Part shown: positions 8,300-16,569 of the stretch, piece by piece
Position numbering within the stretch: the first letter of the stretch is position 1
How the letters are laid out: the number at the start of each line of letters is the position of its first letter
Assembly: GCA_910583985.1 (NCBI GenBank)
Contig: CAJTYA010000003.1
Span: forward strand, 62,001 to 126,000
Length of the DNA stretch: 64,000 nt
Direction of reading: 5' to 3'
From: an uncultured Alistipes sp.
Lineage (GTDB): Bacteria; Bacteroidota; Bacteroidia; Bacteroidales; Rikenellaceae
Translations under genes and position numbers: made by a program
Notes under the pieces: generated by a model
The model's input: only the letters and a program-made list of their open reading frames with translations
The model's database searches: none
Told to the model about the DNA's origin: nothing

Positions 8300-9261
8300 G
8301 GGTGGAAAAATTTGATTTCTTCGCTCAGGTCGAGATACGGATGGCTTTGCTGCAAACGTTCCACCTCCTGCCGCATCTTCTGCCGGAACCGCAGGTGCTC
8401 CTCGCCGAGGGGATCGAACGGCCGGTGGGCGGCGGCCCTTTCCAACGCGTCGAGGCGGTCGAACAGCCGCGAGGCCTCCTCGTCGACGACCGTCCGGCGG
8501 AATGCCTCCCAGATGTAGTCGACGGCCACCTGCGAGGGATGGACCATGTCGCGTTCGTAGAACCGGTAGTCGCGCAGGTCGTCGTTCATGATTTCGTAGG
8601 CCGGAAAGTAACGGCAGCGGGGACACAGCTCGGTCAGCCGGTGAGCGGCCACGACGAGCGTCGCCTTGCTGAGCATGTTGCCGTCGAGTCCGTCGCTCAG
8701 ATGGCGGATCGGACTGACCGTCAGCACGACGTGCTTGCCTTCGAGTTCCCGTTCGACGACCGGGAGCACGGTACGGACGATGTCGTCCGCCGAGAGTCTT
8801 TCCCGCTCGAATTCCGAGGCGGGCAGCTTGTGGCAGTTGGCTGCGATGCGGCCCGTCTTCCGGTGGCGGTACACCCATGCCGTGCCGAATGTCAGTACGG
8901 CGTAACGGGCTTCCTGCAAGGCTTTCCGGCCTTCGGTGACGGCCCGGCCGATCGCTTCGAGCGTCGCATCCCGGTCCGTCGAACAGAGGCTGCCGTGGTG
9001 GTCGAGGCTGACCCAGCGCCCGCCGCTTCGCAGCAGATCGTCCGTCGTGTAGGGCGCGCCGGAGCCGAGGCGGCGGAGCGTCGCGGCGACGGACGCCGGA
9101 TTGAACACGATGCCGAACGGGTTGACCGCGACGGGCATTTTGTAGCGTCGGAGCCGGGCTCCGATGTGTTCCGTGAAACAGGAGCCCACGAGCAGACCCG
9201 GCGTCGAGTGTCCGATCCGGAAGTCGAAGGGCTCTATTTCTATAGGTGTACGGAATTCCAT
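8296..9261 (-). CDS. GSCFA domain protein
   Basis: A 321-residue protein named for the motif GSCFTEHIG (26-34). The family is an SGNH-hydrolase-like group common in Bacteroidota and proteobacteria, with no firmly known substrate. Other family features are NPFGIVFNPASVA, LTFGTAWVYRHRKTG and LTVSPIRHLSDGLDGNMLSKA, the last resembling the 'SPV' block of the family. There is no signal peptide. It is the first gene of a pair with the zinc-ribbon membrane protein and is divergent from ispE. Confidence 0.88.
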   Translation of the reverse strand: MEFRTPIEIEPFDFRIGHSTPGLLVGSCFTEHIGARLRRYKMPVAVNPFGIVFNPASVAATLRRLGSGAPYTTDDLLRSGGRWVSLDHHGSLCSTDRDATLEAIGRAVTEGRKALQEARYAVLTFGTAWVYRHRKTGRIAANCHKLPASEFERERLSADDIVRTVLPVVERELEGKHVVLTVSPIRHLSDGLDGNMLSKATLVVAAHRLTELCPRCRYFPAYEIMNDDLRDYRFYERDMVHPSQVAVDYIWEAFRRTVVDEEASRLFDRLDALERAAAHRPFDPLGEEHLRFRQKMRQEVERLQQSHPYLDLSEEIKFFHP

Positions 9262-9283
9262 GCCGTCGCTTTGGGAGGGTTCG

Positions 9284-9291
9284 CAAAGATA
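9284..9291 (-). promoter_or_regulatory. -7 box (TATCTTTG) for the GSCFA gene
   Basis: A full match to TAnnTTTG on the minus strand, 22 bases before the GSCFA start codon, in the divergent spacer with ispE. No clear -33 element. Confidence 0.5.
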
Positions 9292-9342
9292 GGAAAAGCG
9301 GGCGAAAATCCGAAATCGGCTCCCGATCCGGATTCTTTTGGT

Positions 9343-9350
9343 TATTTTTG
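9343..9350 (+). promoter_or_regulatory. -7 box (TATTTTTG) for ispE
   Basis: A full match to TAnnTTTG, 21 bases before the ispE ATG, so the leader should be very short. It supports the start at 9372 over an earlier in-frame start at 9246. Confidence 0.5.
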
Positions 9351-9371
9351 CTCCATAAACCGCAGAATGCC

Positions 9372-10190
9372 ATGTTGCTTTTTTCCGATTGCAAGATCAA
9401 CATCGGACTCCGCATCGTTTCCCGGCGCGAGGACGGCTACCATAATATCGAAACGGTGATGTACCCGGTCCGGGGACTGTGCGACGCCCTTGAGATCCTG
9501 CCTTCCGGGCGTCCCGGCGTCGAGTTCTTTTCGTCGGGGCTCCCCGTCGATTCCCCTGCCGAGAAGAATCTGTGCGTCAGGGCCTATCGCGCCGTCTCCG
9601 AGGTCTGCCCGCTGGGCGGCGTGCGCATCCATCTGCACAAAGCCGTCCCGATGGGGGCCGGACTGGGCGGGGGATCGGCCGACGCCGCTTTCGTCATCCG
9701 GGGACTCTGCGAGCTGTTCTCTCTGGGATTGAGCGTCGGGGAGATGGAACGGCTCGCCGCCGGCATCGGCAGCGACACGGCTTTCTTCGTGGCCGACCGG
9801 CCGGCGCTCGCCACGGGCCGGGGCGAGGTGCTTTCGCCCGTTTCGCTTCCGCTGGCGGGCTACCGGCTGATGATCGTCAAGCCCCAAGAGTTCGTCGGTA
9901 CGGCCGAGGCCTATTCGCGGGTCGTTCCCCGCATGCCCGACCGTCCGCTCGTCGATGCGCTCGCCGCCCCCGTCGGGACGTGGCGGGAGAGGGTCGCCAA
10001 CGATTTCGAACCCTCCGTTTTCCTGCGCCATCCCGTGCTCGCTTCCGTCAAGGAGACACTCTACCGCATCGGCGCGCTCTACGCTTCGATGTCCGGATCG
10101 GGCGCCGCGCTCTACGGCATTTTCGACCGCGAGGTCGCCGTGCCGGACGAATTTGCCGATATGTTTGTTCATCAGGAGGTTATCGGGTAG
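9372..10190 (+). CDS. ispE: 4-diphosphocytidyl-2-C-methyl-D-erythritol kinase
   Basis: IspE phosphorylates the 2-hydroxyl of CDP-methylerythritol with ATP, the fourth step of the MEP route to isoprenoids. It is a GHMP kinase. The 272 residues show an N-terminal Lys and the DGYHN substrate loop (21-25), the GHMP phosphate loop PMGAGLGGGSADAAF (from 93), the acidic GIGSDTAFFV block, and the C-terminal MSGSGAALYGIF loop. The length fits the family. It is transcribed alone from a short leader; about 130 AT-richer bases separate it from the carboxylase pair downstream. Confidence 0.95.
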   Translation: MLLFSDCKINIGLRIVSRREDGYHNIETVMYPVRGLCDALEILPSGRPGVEFFSSGLPVDSPAEKNLCVRAYRAVSEVCPLGGVRIHLHKAVPMGAGLGGGSADAAFVIRGLCELFSLGLSVGEMERLAAGIGSDTAFFVADRPALATGRGEVLSPVSLPLAGYRLMIVKPQEFVGTAEAYSRVVPRMPDRPLVDALAAPVGTWRERVANDFEPSVFLRHPVLASVKETLYRIGALYASMSGSGAALYGIFDREVAVPDEFADMFVHQEVIG

Positions 10191-10323
10191 GGCCGGGCGG
10201 GCCGGACCGATAGCTTTTCCGTTTTGGAAATAATTTTTATAAATTCGCCCCGCGTGCCCGTGTTCCGTATGGTGCGCATCGTGTTCGAAAATAACTCAAG
10301 TACTAACTAATAATTGATAGTTT

Positions 10324-11871
10324 ATGTCATTAGAGGATCAGAAAGTTCTCGAACTCCAGCGACGTAAGGAGATCATTTCTCATGGCGGCGGAACCAAAGC
10401 CATCGAGAAACAGAAAGCGATGGGGAAACTCACGGCCCGTGAGCGTATCATCGCCTTGTTGGACGAGAACTCGTTCCATGAATACGATATTTTCGTGGAG
10501 CATGACGGCCGTGATTTCGGGATGCAGGACAAGTCGCTTCCCGGAGACGGCGTAATCATCGGTACGGGTATGATCTGCGGTCAGCCGATCGCCATATTTG
10601 CACAGGACTTCACCGTGGCCGGCGGTTCGCTGGGCTTCATGCACGCCCGCAAGATCACCAAGATCATGGATTATGCCCTCAATATGCGCATTCCGCTCAT
10701 CGGGATCAACGATTCGGGCGGTGCACGCATTCAGGAAGGCGTCAACGCGCTGGCCGGTTACGGGGAAATCTTCTTCCGCAACACGCTTTCGAGCGGCGTC
10801 ATTCCCCAGATTTCGGTGATTCTGGGTCCCTGCGCGGGCGGTGCCGTCTATTCTCCGGCGCTGACCGACTTCGTTTTCGTGGTCGAAAACATTTCGAAGA
10901 TGTTCATCACCGGCCCCGAAGTCATCAAGACCGTGCTGGGCGAGGAAATTTCGATGGAAGAGCTCGGCGGTGCGCGCGTTCACAGCGAAATGACCGGTAA
11001 CGCCCACTTCTTCGCCACCAGCGAAGACGAATGTTTCGTCCAGATCCGCAAGCTGATCTCGATGATCCCGATGAACAACACCACCAAGGCCGAGAAGATC
11101 GCTCCGGCCGATCCGCTTCCCCAGTACGACATCACCAAGATCGTTCCAAGCGATCCGACCGTACCCTACGACGTGCGCGACGTGATCAAGGCGTTGGTGG
11201 ACGAGAGCGAGTTCCTCGAAGTGATGGAGCTCTTCGCCGCCAATATCGTCGTGGGCTTCGGCCGCGTGGCCGGCGAAACGGTCGGCTTCATCGCCAACCA
11301 GCCGCTGGTGATGGCCGGCGTGCTCGACTGCGACTCTTCGGACAAGGCCGCCCGCTTCATCCGCTTCTGCGACTGCTTCAACATTCCCATCGTCACGCTC
11401 GAAGACCTTCCGGGCTATCTGCCCGGCGTGGATCAGGAACACGCCGGCGTGATCCGCCACGGGGCCAAGATGCTCTACGCTTACAGCGAAGCCACCGTGC
11501 CGTCGATCACCGTCGTGCTGCGCAAGGCCTACGGCGGCGGGTACATCGCCATGGGATCGCGCCACCTGCGTGCCGACTTCGTTTTCGCATGGCCGCTGGC
11601 CGAAATCGCCGTGATGGGTCCCGAAGGTGCCGCCAACATCATCTTCAAGAAGGACATCGTGGGCGCCGAAGACCCTGCCGAAATGCGCAAGCTCAAGATT
11701 CAGGAATACAAGGAGAAATTCGCGAACCCCTACGTGGCGGCCGCCAAAGGTTACATCGACTCGGTGATCGCTCCCTCCGAAACCCGCATGTTCATCGAAC
11801 ACGCGCTGAAGGTATCGGCCCACAAGAACCGTTCGCAACCCAGCAAAAAACACGGTAATCCTCCGTTCTAA
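10324..11871 (+). CDS. mmdA: Acyl-CoA carboxylase carboxyltransferase subunit (propionyl-/methylmalonyl-CoA type)
   Basis: A 515-residue crotonase-fold carboxyltransferase that moves CO2 between biotin and an acyl-CoA. It matches the beta subunit of propionyl-CoA carboxylase and the alpha subunit of methylmalonyl-CoA decarboxylase. Signatures are GKLTARERI near the N-terminus, the acyl-CoA site INDSGGARIQEGVNALAGYG and GPCAGGAVYSPALTD, and the biotin-side block EDLPGYLPGVDQEHAGVIRHGAKML, given here only in outline. The biotin carrier gene follows after 14 bases. No sodium-pump beta subunit (OadB) or OadG-like protein is nearby, so the direction of the reaction cannot be read from this locus. 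In fermenting Bacteroidota it would belong to the succinate-propionate route. The gene symbol is by similarity. Confidence 0.9.
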   Translation: MSLEDQKVLELQRRKEIISHGGGTKAIEKQKAMGKLTARERIIALLDENSFHEYDIFVEHDGRDFGMQDKSLPGDGVIIGTGMICGQPIAIFAQDFTVAGGSLGFMHARKITKIMDYALNMRIPLIGINDSGGARIQEGVNALAGYGEIFFRNTLSSGVIPQISVILGPCAGGAVYSPALTDFVFVVENISKMFITGPEVIKTVLGEEISMEELGGARVHSEMTGNAHFFATSEDECFVQIRKLISMIPMNNTTKAEKIAPADPLPQYDITKIVPSDPTVPYDVRDVIKALVDESEFLEVMELFAANIVVGFGRVAGETVGFIANQPLVMAGVLDCDSSDKAARFIRFCDCFNIPIVTLEDLPGYLPGVDQEHAGVIRHGAKMLYAYSEATVPSITVVLRKAYGGGYIAMGSRHLRADFVFAWPLAEIAVMGPEGAANIIFKKDIVGAEDPAEMRKLKIQEYKEKFANPYVAAAKGYIDSVIAPSETRMFIEHALKVSAHKNRSQPSKKHGNPPF

Positions 11872-11885
11872 TCGACTGGCGAACT

Positions 11886-12200
11886 ATGGAAAAAAAGCAA
11901 TACGATACGCTGGAAACCATGCACGGAACGTTCCGGACCACGCTTTCCAAGAAGCATCTGGCACGTAAGCCGTGGCAGCCGGAAAATCCCAAGCACATCA
12001 AGTCGTCCATTCCCGGTACGATCGTCGAAGTGTGCGTCGAGGAGGGACAGCAGGTCGAGGCGGGCGATATTCTGATCGTTTTCAAAGCCATGAAAATGAA
12101 CAACAATATCCGCGCGACCTTCTCCGGCAAGGTGAAGAAAATCGACGTCAGGGAGGGCGATAACGTGCCCAACCACGCGTTGATGATCGAAATGGAATAA
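11886..12200 (+). CDS. Biotin carboxyl carrier protein of the acyl-CoA carboxylase
   Basis: A 104-residue biotin/lipoyl-attachment protein. The biotinylated lysine is Lys70 in FKAMKMNNN, inside the usual hammerhead fold (SSIPGTIVEVCVEEGQQVEAGD, here shown in outline, to NHALMIEME). About 38 residues of charged linker precede the domain. There is no long Ala/Pro hinge, unlike many carriers. It is co-transcribed with the carboxyltransferase subunit and is presumably its carrier. A biotin carboxylase subunit is not in the window. A strong terminator follows. Confidence 0.9.
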   Translation: MEKKQYDTLETMHGTFRTTLSKKHLARKPWQPENPKHIKSSIPGTIVEVCVEEGQQVEAGDILIVFKAMKMNNNIRATFSGKVKKIDVREGDNVPNHALMIEME

Positions 12201-12251
12201 TCCGGACGCGCCGGAGTCCGAGGAGGGCGCCCGGCGACGTTTACCGACCCA

Positions 12252-12300
12252 AAAGGGCGAGCCCCGTGTTCTTCGAAGAACACGGGACTCGCTTTTTGTT
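12252..12300 (+). terminator. Terminator of the carboxyltransferase / biotin carrier operon
   Basis: A long stem formed by a perfect 24-base palindrome (12263-12286) extended by GCGAG at 12257-12261 and CTCGC at 12288-12292, then TTTTTGTTTC. It ends the operon about 55 bases after the carrier stop codon. Confidence 0.85.
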
Positions 12301-13866
12301 TCTTTCCGTCTCTCCGTTCCGCCCGCAAGCCGCTGTGCGGGGAAGGACAGGGACGGACGCTCCGGTCCGGGAACAGTCCCGAAGCATTCGGCAAACCTCC
12401 CTGTTCGAGCATTCGGTTCCGAGCCGGCGGTTTGCGCCCGTTTCGGGGCCGCCTGCTTTTTGCGGTGGGAGCAGGGGCGGACTCTTTTCTTTGAAACGAC
12501 GGAACGAACCGTGCGAAGCGCGGGAGGGCGAGGCGGGTCGGGGGCCTTGCCGGCGGAACGGACGATGGAAGGACTTCCTTCCTGCCGCGCGACGGTTCCG
12601 ATCCGGGGAGCGCGGAGCCCCTGCGGGAACGACTCGGCCGGGGAGCGGCAGAAAATCGCCGGCGGTTTCGTCGTCGGGAAGGTTCGCCCTCCGTCGTTGT
12701 TGCCGGTGGAGTTTTGCGACGGGAACTCGGCCGATGTGCGTGTGCTTTGCGCCCGTATCTTTGGATGTCCCGCAGGAGCATGGCGGGTGCGTCGTAAGGT
12801 TCTCTCTGCCTGCGAGACCGCGGACAGTTCGGATTCTTCCGCCTCTGCTCGCTTGTGCTTGCGAATGCGCGGCTCTTGACCGGAAGGCAGGAATCGCCCG
12901 CGTACGGTTCTGTCGGCCGAAGATGCCGGCGGGAGAGGGACCTGTCGTGGAACCGAATGCCGCAGGCGGTCGTTGTGCCGTCGGACGGGGGACCGAAGCC
13001 GATGTCCGGTGCAGGCGGAAAACGTGTCCGCAGCGTGTTTCGCCGAGGCGTTGTGTCCGGGGAACGACCGGCCGGTCTGTCTCTGTCTGTCTCTCTCTCC
13101 TCGCGTGCCGCTGTCGCCGTTTCTCTCTGTGGAAAAACGGGGGCATCCGGTGCCGGGTCCGGCGAAGGGATTTCGTGGCCTCCGGAGAATGGTGCGAACC
13201 GGATGGCTTGTCGGTTGCGGGGGCGTCGATGGCGACGGGTTTTGTTTCCCCGCCGTTTTCCGCCGCTGCGCGACGGTCGGCCGGGGCGGGTTGTCGTGCC
13301 GCCTTTCCGTGGCGGCGACACCCGGTCGCTCGATCGTTGCGCGAGACGGTTCCCGAATCCGGTCGACGAGGGGAGGAAGCCGTTCCGGTAAGAAGTCGCG
13401 TGTCGGGGTGGAATGTGTCGCGTGTACGGTGCTCGATGACGCCTCCGCTCCTGCCGGATTCCGAGTCGGGTGCTGCCGCCTCGGAGGCGAGGCGATCCGA
13501 ACGAGCGTCGGGGGACGGATTCGGGAACGACCGTTCGGGGCGGAATACCTTGCAAAAGAATGCGACGGTCCGGGAAAACGGGTTGTCGCATCCTTTATCC
13601 GTTTTTCCGTCCCGTGTGTGCGGGGATTGTCCCGGCGTTTCGCCTCGGTGTCAAAACCGGGTTTTGTAACCCCAATAGTAACCGCAATCCGTATTTTGAT
13701 GCTTTTCAAAGCGGATGGGTCGGCTGTTTCGGGAGGGGGTGCTTGCGGTCGAGTCCGTCGCAAATGGGAACGGTTTTCTTTTCCTGCTCCGGTGTCGACT
13801 TTCTCTCGTCCGTGCTTGCTGTCCGGCGGGACCGCAGACCGGTTTTTTCCGGAACCGCCGACGGGA
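12301..13866. other. Long GC-rich spacer with no gene seen
   Basis: About 1.57 kb between the carrier terminator and the end of aroE. Long open frames exist on both strands, but their translations are Arg/Pro/Gly/Ser-rich, without motifs, and none has the composition of its neighbours' proteins. I see no RNA gene, repeat or mobile element. It may be eroded sequence. Confidence 0.5.
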
Positions 13867-14607
13867 CTATTCGTCGCCGTTCCAGATGGCCCAAGCCTTT
13901 TCGGCCTGTCCGACCAACATGTCGTAACCGTTGACGACAGCCGCACCGCGCATCTGTCCCCGGCGGAGAAATTCGGTCAGGGGCGGATTGTAGACCAGAT
14001 CGAACAGAAAATGTTCCTTTCCGACAGCCTCGTAGGGGATGTCCGGACAGGCATCCGTGTTCGGAAACGTGCCCAACGGCGTGGCATTGACGATCAACCG
14101 GTGTGTGCGGACGGTATCGCGGGACAGATTCTCATAAGTATAGTCGCCGGCCGCGGCCGTGCGCGAGACGACATCGAACGGAATGCCGAGTTCTGTGAGC
14201 ACGTATTTGACCGCCTTCGAGGCGCCTCCCGTTCCCAAGACGAGCGCCTGCCGGGGGCGTGCCCCACCGAGCAGCCTCAGCAGCGAGGTGCGGAAGCCGT
14301 GGGCGTCCGTGTTGTAGCCGAAAAGTCCTTCGGGCGTCACCCTGACGCAGTTGACCGCTCCGATTTTTTCGGCTTCTTCGGCCATCGACCGCAAACGGGG
14401 AACGATCCGCTCCTTGTAGGGGATCGTGACGTTGAACCCGCACAGGTCGGGATGGCGTTCCAGCACTTCGTCCAGCCGGTCGACGGATTCGATGGCGAAA
14501 TTCTCGTAGACACATTCCGCTATGCCTTCCCGCTCGAATTTTTCGGTAAAATACCGTTGCGAGAACGAGTGTCCCAGCGGATAGCCGATCAGTCCGTACC
14601 GCTTCAT
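13867..14607 (-). CDS. aroE: Shikimate dehydrogenase
   Basis: AroE reduces 3-dehydroshikimate to shikimate with NADPH, the fourth step of aromatic amino acid synthesis. The protein has 246 residues, a little short for the family (about 270). The shikimate site is complete: GYPLGHSFS at 8-16, NVTIPYKE with the catalytic Lys65, and YNTDAHGF with Asp101. The dinucleotide loop is GTGGAS near residue 126, and VNGYDMLVGQAEKAW closes the protein. It starts one base after the end of the DedA-type gene, so the two are co-transcribed. Confidence 0.95.
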   Translation of the reverse strand: MKRYGLIGYPLGHSFSQRYFTEKFEREGIAECVYENFAIESVDRLDEVLERHPDLCGFNVTIPYKERIVPRLRSMAEEAEKIGAVNCVRVTPEGLFGYNTDAHGFRTSLLRLLGGARPRQALVLGTGGASKAVKYVLTELGIPFDVVSRTAAAGDYTYENLSRDTVRTHRLIVNATPLGTFPNTDACPDIPYEAVGKEHFLFDLVYNPPLTEFLRRGQMRGAAVVNGYDMLVGQAEKAWAIWNGDE

Positions 14608-14608
14608 G

Positions 14609-15223
14609 TCACACGGCGTATTTGATGGCGATGAATCCGCCGACGAGCAACACGGTGAAAGCCAGCGCCAGCCAGTTGAAATATTTGTCGATGAATGTTT
14701 TGATCGGTGCGCCGAACTTCCAGATCATCCATGCGATCAACGCGAACCGCAGCCCTCGGCTGATGATCGAAGCCAGCAGGAAGATCGGGACGTCGAGCCG
14801 GAAGACACCGGCCGTGATCGTGATGAGTTTATAGGGAATGGGCGAGAATCCGGCCGTGAACACGACCCAGAAGTTGTATTCGTTGTACAGGTGGCTGATC
14901 TTCTCGTACTCCTCGATCGTGAAGCCGGGAATCACGCGGAAGAAAAAGTCGGCCACGGCGGTAAATTCGCCCGAAGGAGTCTGCCACAGAAAATAGCCGA
15001 TGGCGTATCCGGCGACCGCACCGAGCAGCGAGCCCGTCGTACAGATCAGCGCATAACGGAACGCCTTGGCCGCGCAGCCCAGACACAGCGCGATGAGCAG
15101 CACGTCGGGCGGTATGGGGAAGAAACTCGATTCGGCGAAAGCCAGCAGAAACAGCGCCAGCGCACCCCAGCGGCTTTCGGACCAGCTCAGAACCCAGTCG
15201 TATGTTTTTTTCAGGATGTTCAT
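14609..15223 (-). CDS. DedA/VTT family membrane protein (YqaA type)
   Basis: A 204-residue integral membrane protein of the SNARE-associated / VTT domain family, whose better-known members transport lipids or affect membrane homeostasis. The signature SSFFPIPPDVLLIALCLG lies in the first third, and the conserved GFSPIPYKLITITAGVF block in the second half. About four to five hydrophobic segments are visible. The YqaA branch is short, as here. It lies immediately upstream of aroE. Its function is not assigned. Confidence 0.85.
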   Translation of the reverse strand: MNILKKTYDWVLSWSESRWGALALFLLAFAESSFFPIPPDVLLIALCLGCAAKAFRYALICTTGSLLGAVAGYAIGYFLWQTPSGEFTAVADFFFRVIPGFTIEEYEKISHLYNEYNFWVVFTAGFSPIPYKLITITAGVFRLDVPIFLLASIISRGLRFALIAWMIWKFGAPIKTFIDKYFNWLALAFTVLLVGGFIAIKYAV

Positions 15224-15322
15224 GTCTCTCGTATTTTTTCGTTACGGAGTGCAAGTATACCGATAATTTCCGAGAGTTCGGACAAATCCTCCGTTAATTT
15301 CCTCTCTCTCCGTATGCGTGTG

Positions 15323-16351
15323 CTACCGGCTGCTGCTGTCGAGGATTCCGCCGCCCACGACCGTGTCCCCGTCGTAGAATACGACGGGCTGTCCGGGAGC
15401 CGGCGCCCAAGCCGGATCGTCGAGCACGACGACCAGCCTGCCGTCCGGAGCCGGATGTACTTCGGCGCGCCCCTGCGGGTTGCGGCCGATGCCCCGGACC
15501 ATGACCCGCAGCGTGTCGGGATTCGTCAGCCGCTCCGGGACCGGAACATGCGCTCCGCGGACGACGAGCGTGCTGTGCAGCAGTTCGCTCTCGTCGCCCG
15601 TCACGATCCGGTTCGCGGCGCTGTCGACGGCGACGACCGGTCCGAGGACCGCAGGGCCCAATCCCCGTTTCTGTCCGATGGTGTAGAAGACGTGCCCTTC
15701 ATGGGTGCCGATCCTCCGGCCCTGTCGGTCGACGATCGCTCCGGGCCGGATTCCCGGCAGCCGCTCCCGGAGAAAATCGCTGTAGGGCCTGCCGGAGAGA
15801 AAGCATACACCCATGCTCTCCCGTGCGAGCAGTTCGCCGGGCAACTCGTCCCGCAGCTCGCTTTTGATGCGGTCTCCCAGCGGGGCGAGCGCCATGCGGA
15901 GGCAGCGGTCGGGCACGCCCCACAGGTAATAGGATTGGTCCTTGTGCCGGTCGGCGGCCCGGCGCACGAAACAGCGGCCCTCGCCGTCCCTCTCGATCCG
16001 GAAATAGTGGCCCGTGGCGATGCGGTCGAAACCGGCGGCAACGGCCGTTTCGTACAGGTATTTCCACTTGACGGACCGGTTGCAGCGCGTACACGGGGCG
16101 GGCGTTTCGCCCCGGAGGTATCCCTCCGAGAAATACTCCACGACCGTCCGCTCGAAAGCCTCCCGGACGTCGATCGTACGCAACGGCAGTCCCAGCACCG
16201 AGGCCGCCCGTCGGACTCGGCACAAAGCCTCTTCGTCTGCGAGCATGTCCAGATAGGCCAGCGTGACGTCGTAACCCTCCGCCCGCAATATCCCCGCCGC
16301 CGCACAACTGTCCATGCCGCCGCTGAATCCCAGCAGTACCTTCTCTTTCAT
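15323..16351 (-). CDS. mnmA: tRNA-specific 2-thiouridylase MnmA
   Basis: MnmA places sulfur at position 2 of the wobble uridine of tRNAs for Lys, Glu and Gln, using ATP. The 342 residues begin MKEKVLLGFSGGMDS, with the PP-loop SGGMDS at 10-15. The two catalytic cysteines are Cys90 in CTRCN and Cys183 in GVCFLSG. DQSYYLWG and YTIGQKRGLG are further family blocks. The start at 16351 puts the PP-loop near the N-terminus as usual; the longer open frame upstream is the shadow of the ABC-F gene. Bacteroidota often carry more than one MnmA-like gene, so the exact role needs the genome. Confidence 0.93.
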   Translation of the reverse strand: MKEKVLLGFSGGMDSCAAAGILRAEGYDVTLAYLDMLADEEALCRVRRAASVLGLPLRTIDVREAFERTVVEYFSEGYLRGETPAPCTRCNRSVKWKYLYETAVAAGFDRIATGHYFRIERDGEGRCFVRRAADRHKDQSYYLWGVPDRCLRMALAPLGDRIKSELRDELPGELLARESMGVCFLSGRPYSDFLRERLPGIRPGAIVDRQGRRIGTHEGHVFYTIGQKRGLGPAVLGPVVAVDSAANRIVTGDESELLHSTLVVRGAHVPVPERLTNPDTLRVMVRGIGRNPQGRAEVHPAPDGRLVVVLDDPAWAPAPGQPVVFYDGDTVVGGGILDSSSR

Positions 16352-16569
16352 GCTGCGAAAATAGCACAATCGGAGCGTATATCCGCATCGAGGTGCGGTG
16401 CGGATTTTCCCCTCTGCGGCCTGTTTTTGCCGTACGATTGTTCGGTCGCTTGCGTATCGACGGGCAAAGACAGGACCGACGGGCAGGGTGCGCCTTGCCC
16501 TCGCGGGGAGATTTCGGAACGCGGACCGCGTGCAGGAACCGAAGCCGGGGGAAGCCGGGGCAGACATGA

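Noticed and set aside
11868..13946. Very long frames (692, 599 and 467 codons) in the spacer before aroE
   Set aside because: They overlap one another on both strands, are rich in Arg, Pro and Gly and have no motif. They arise from high GC with few stop codons.
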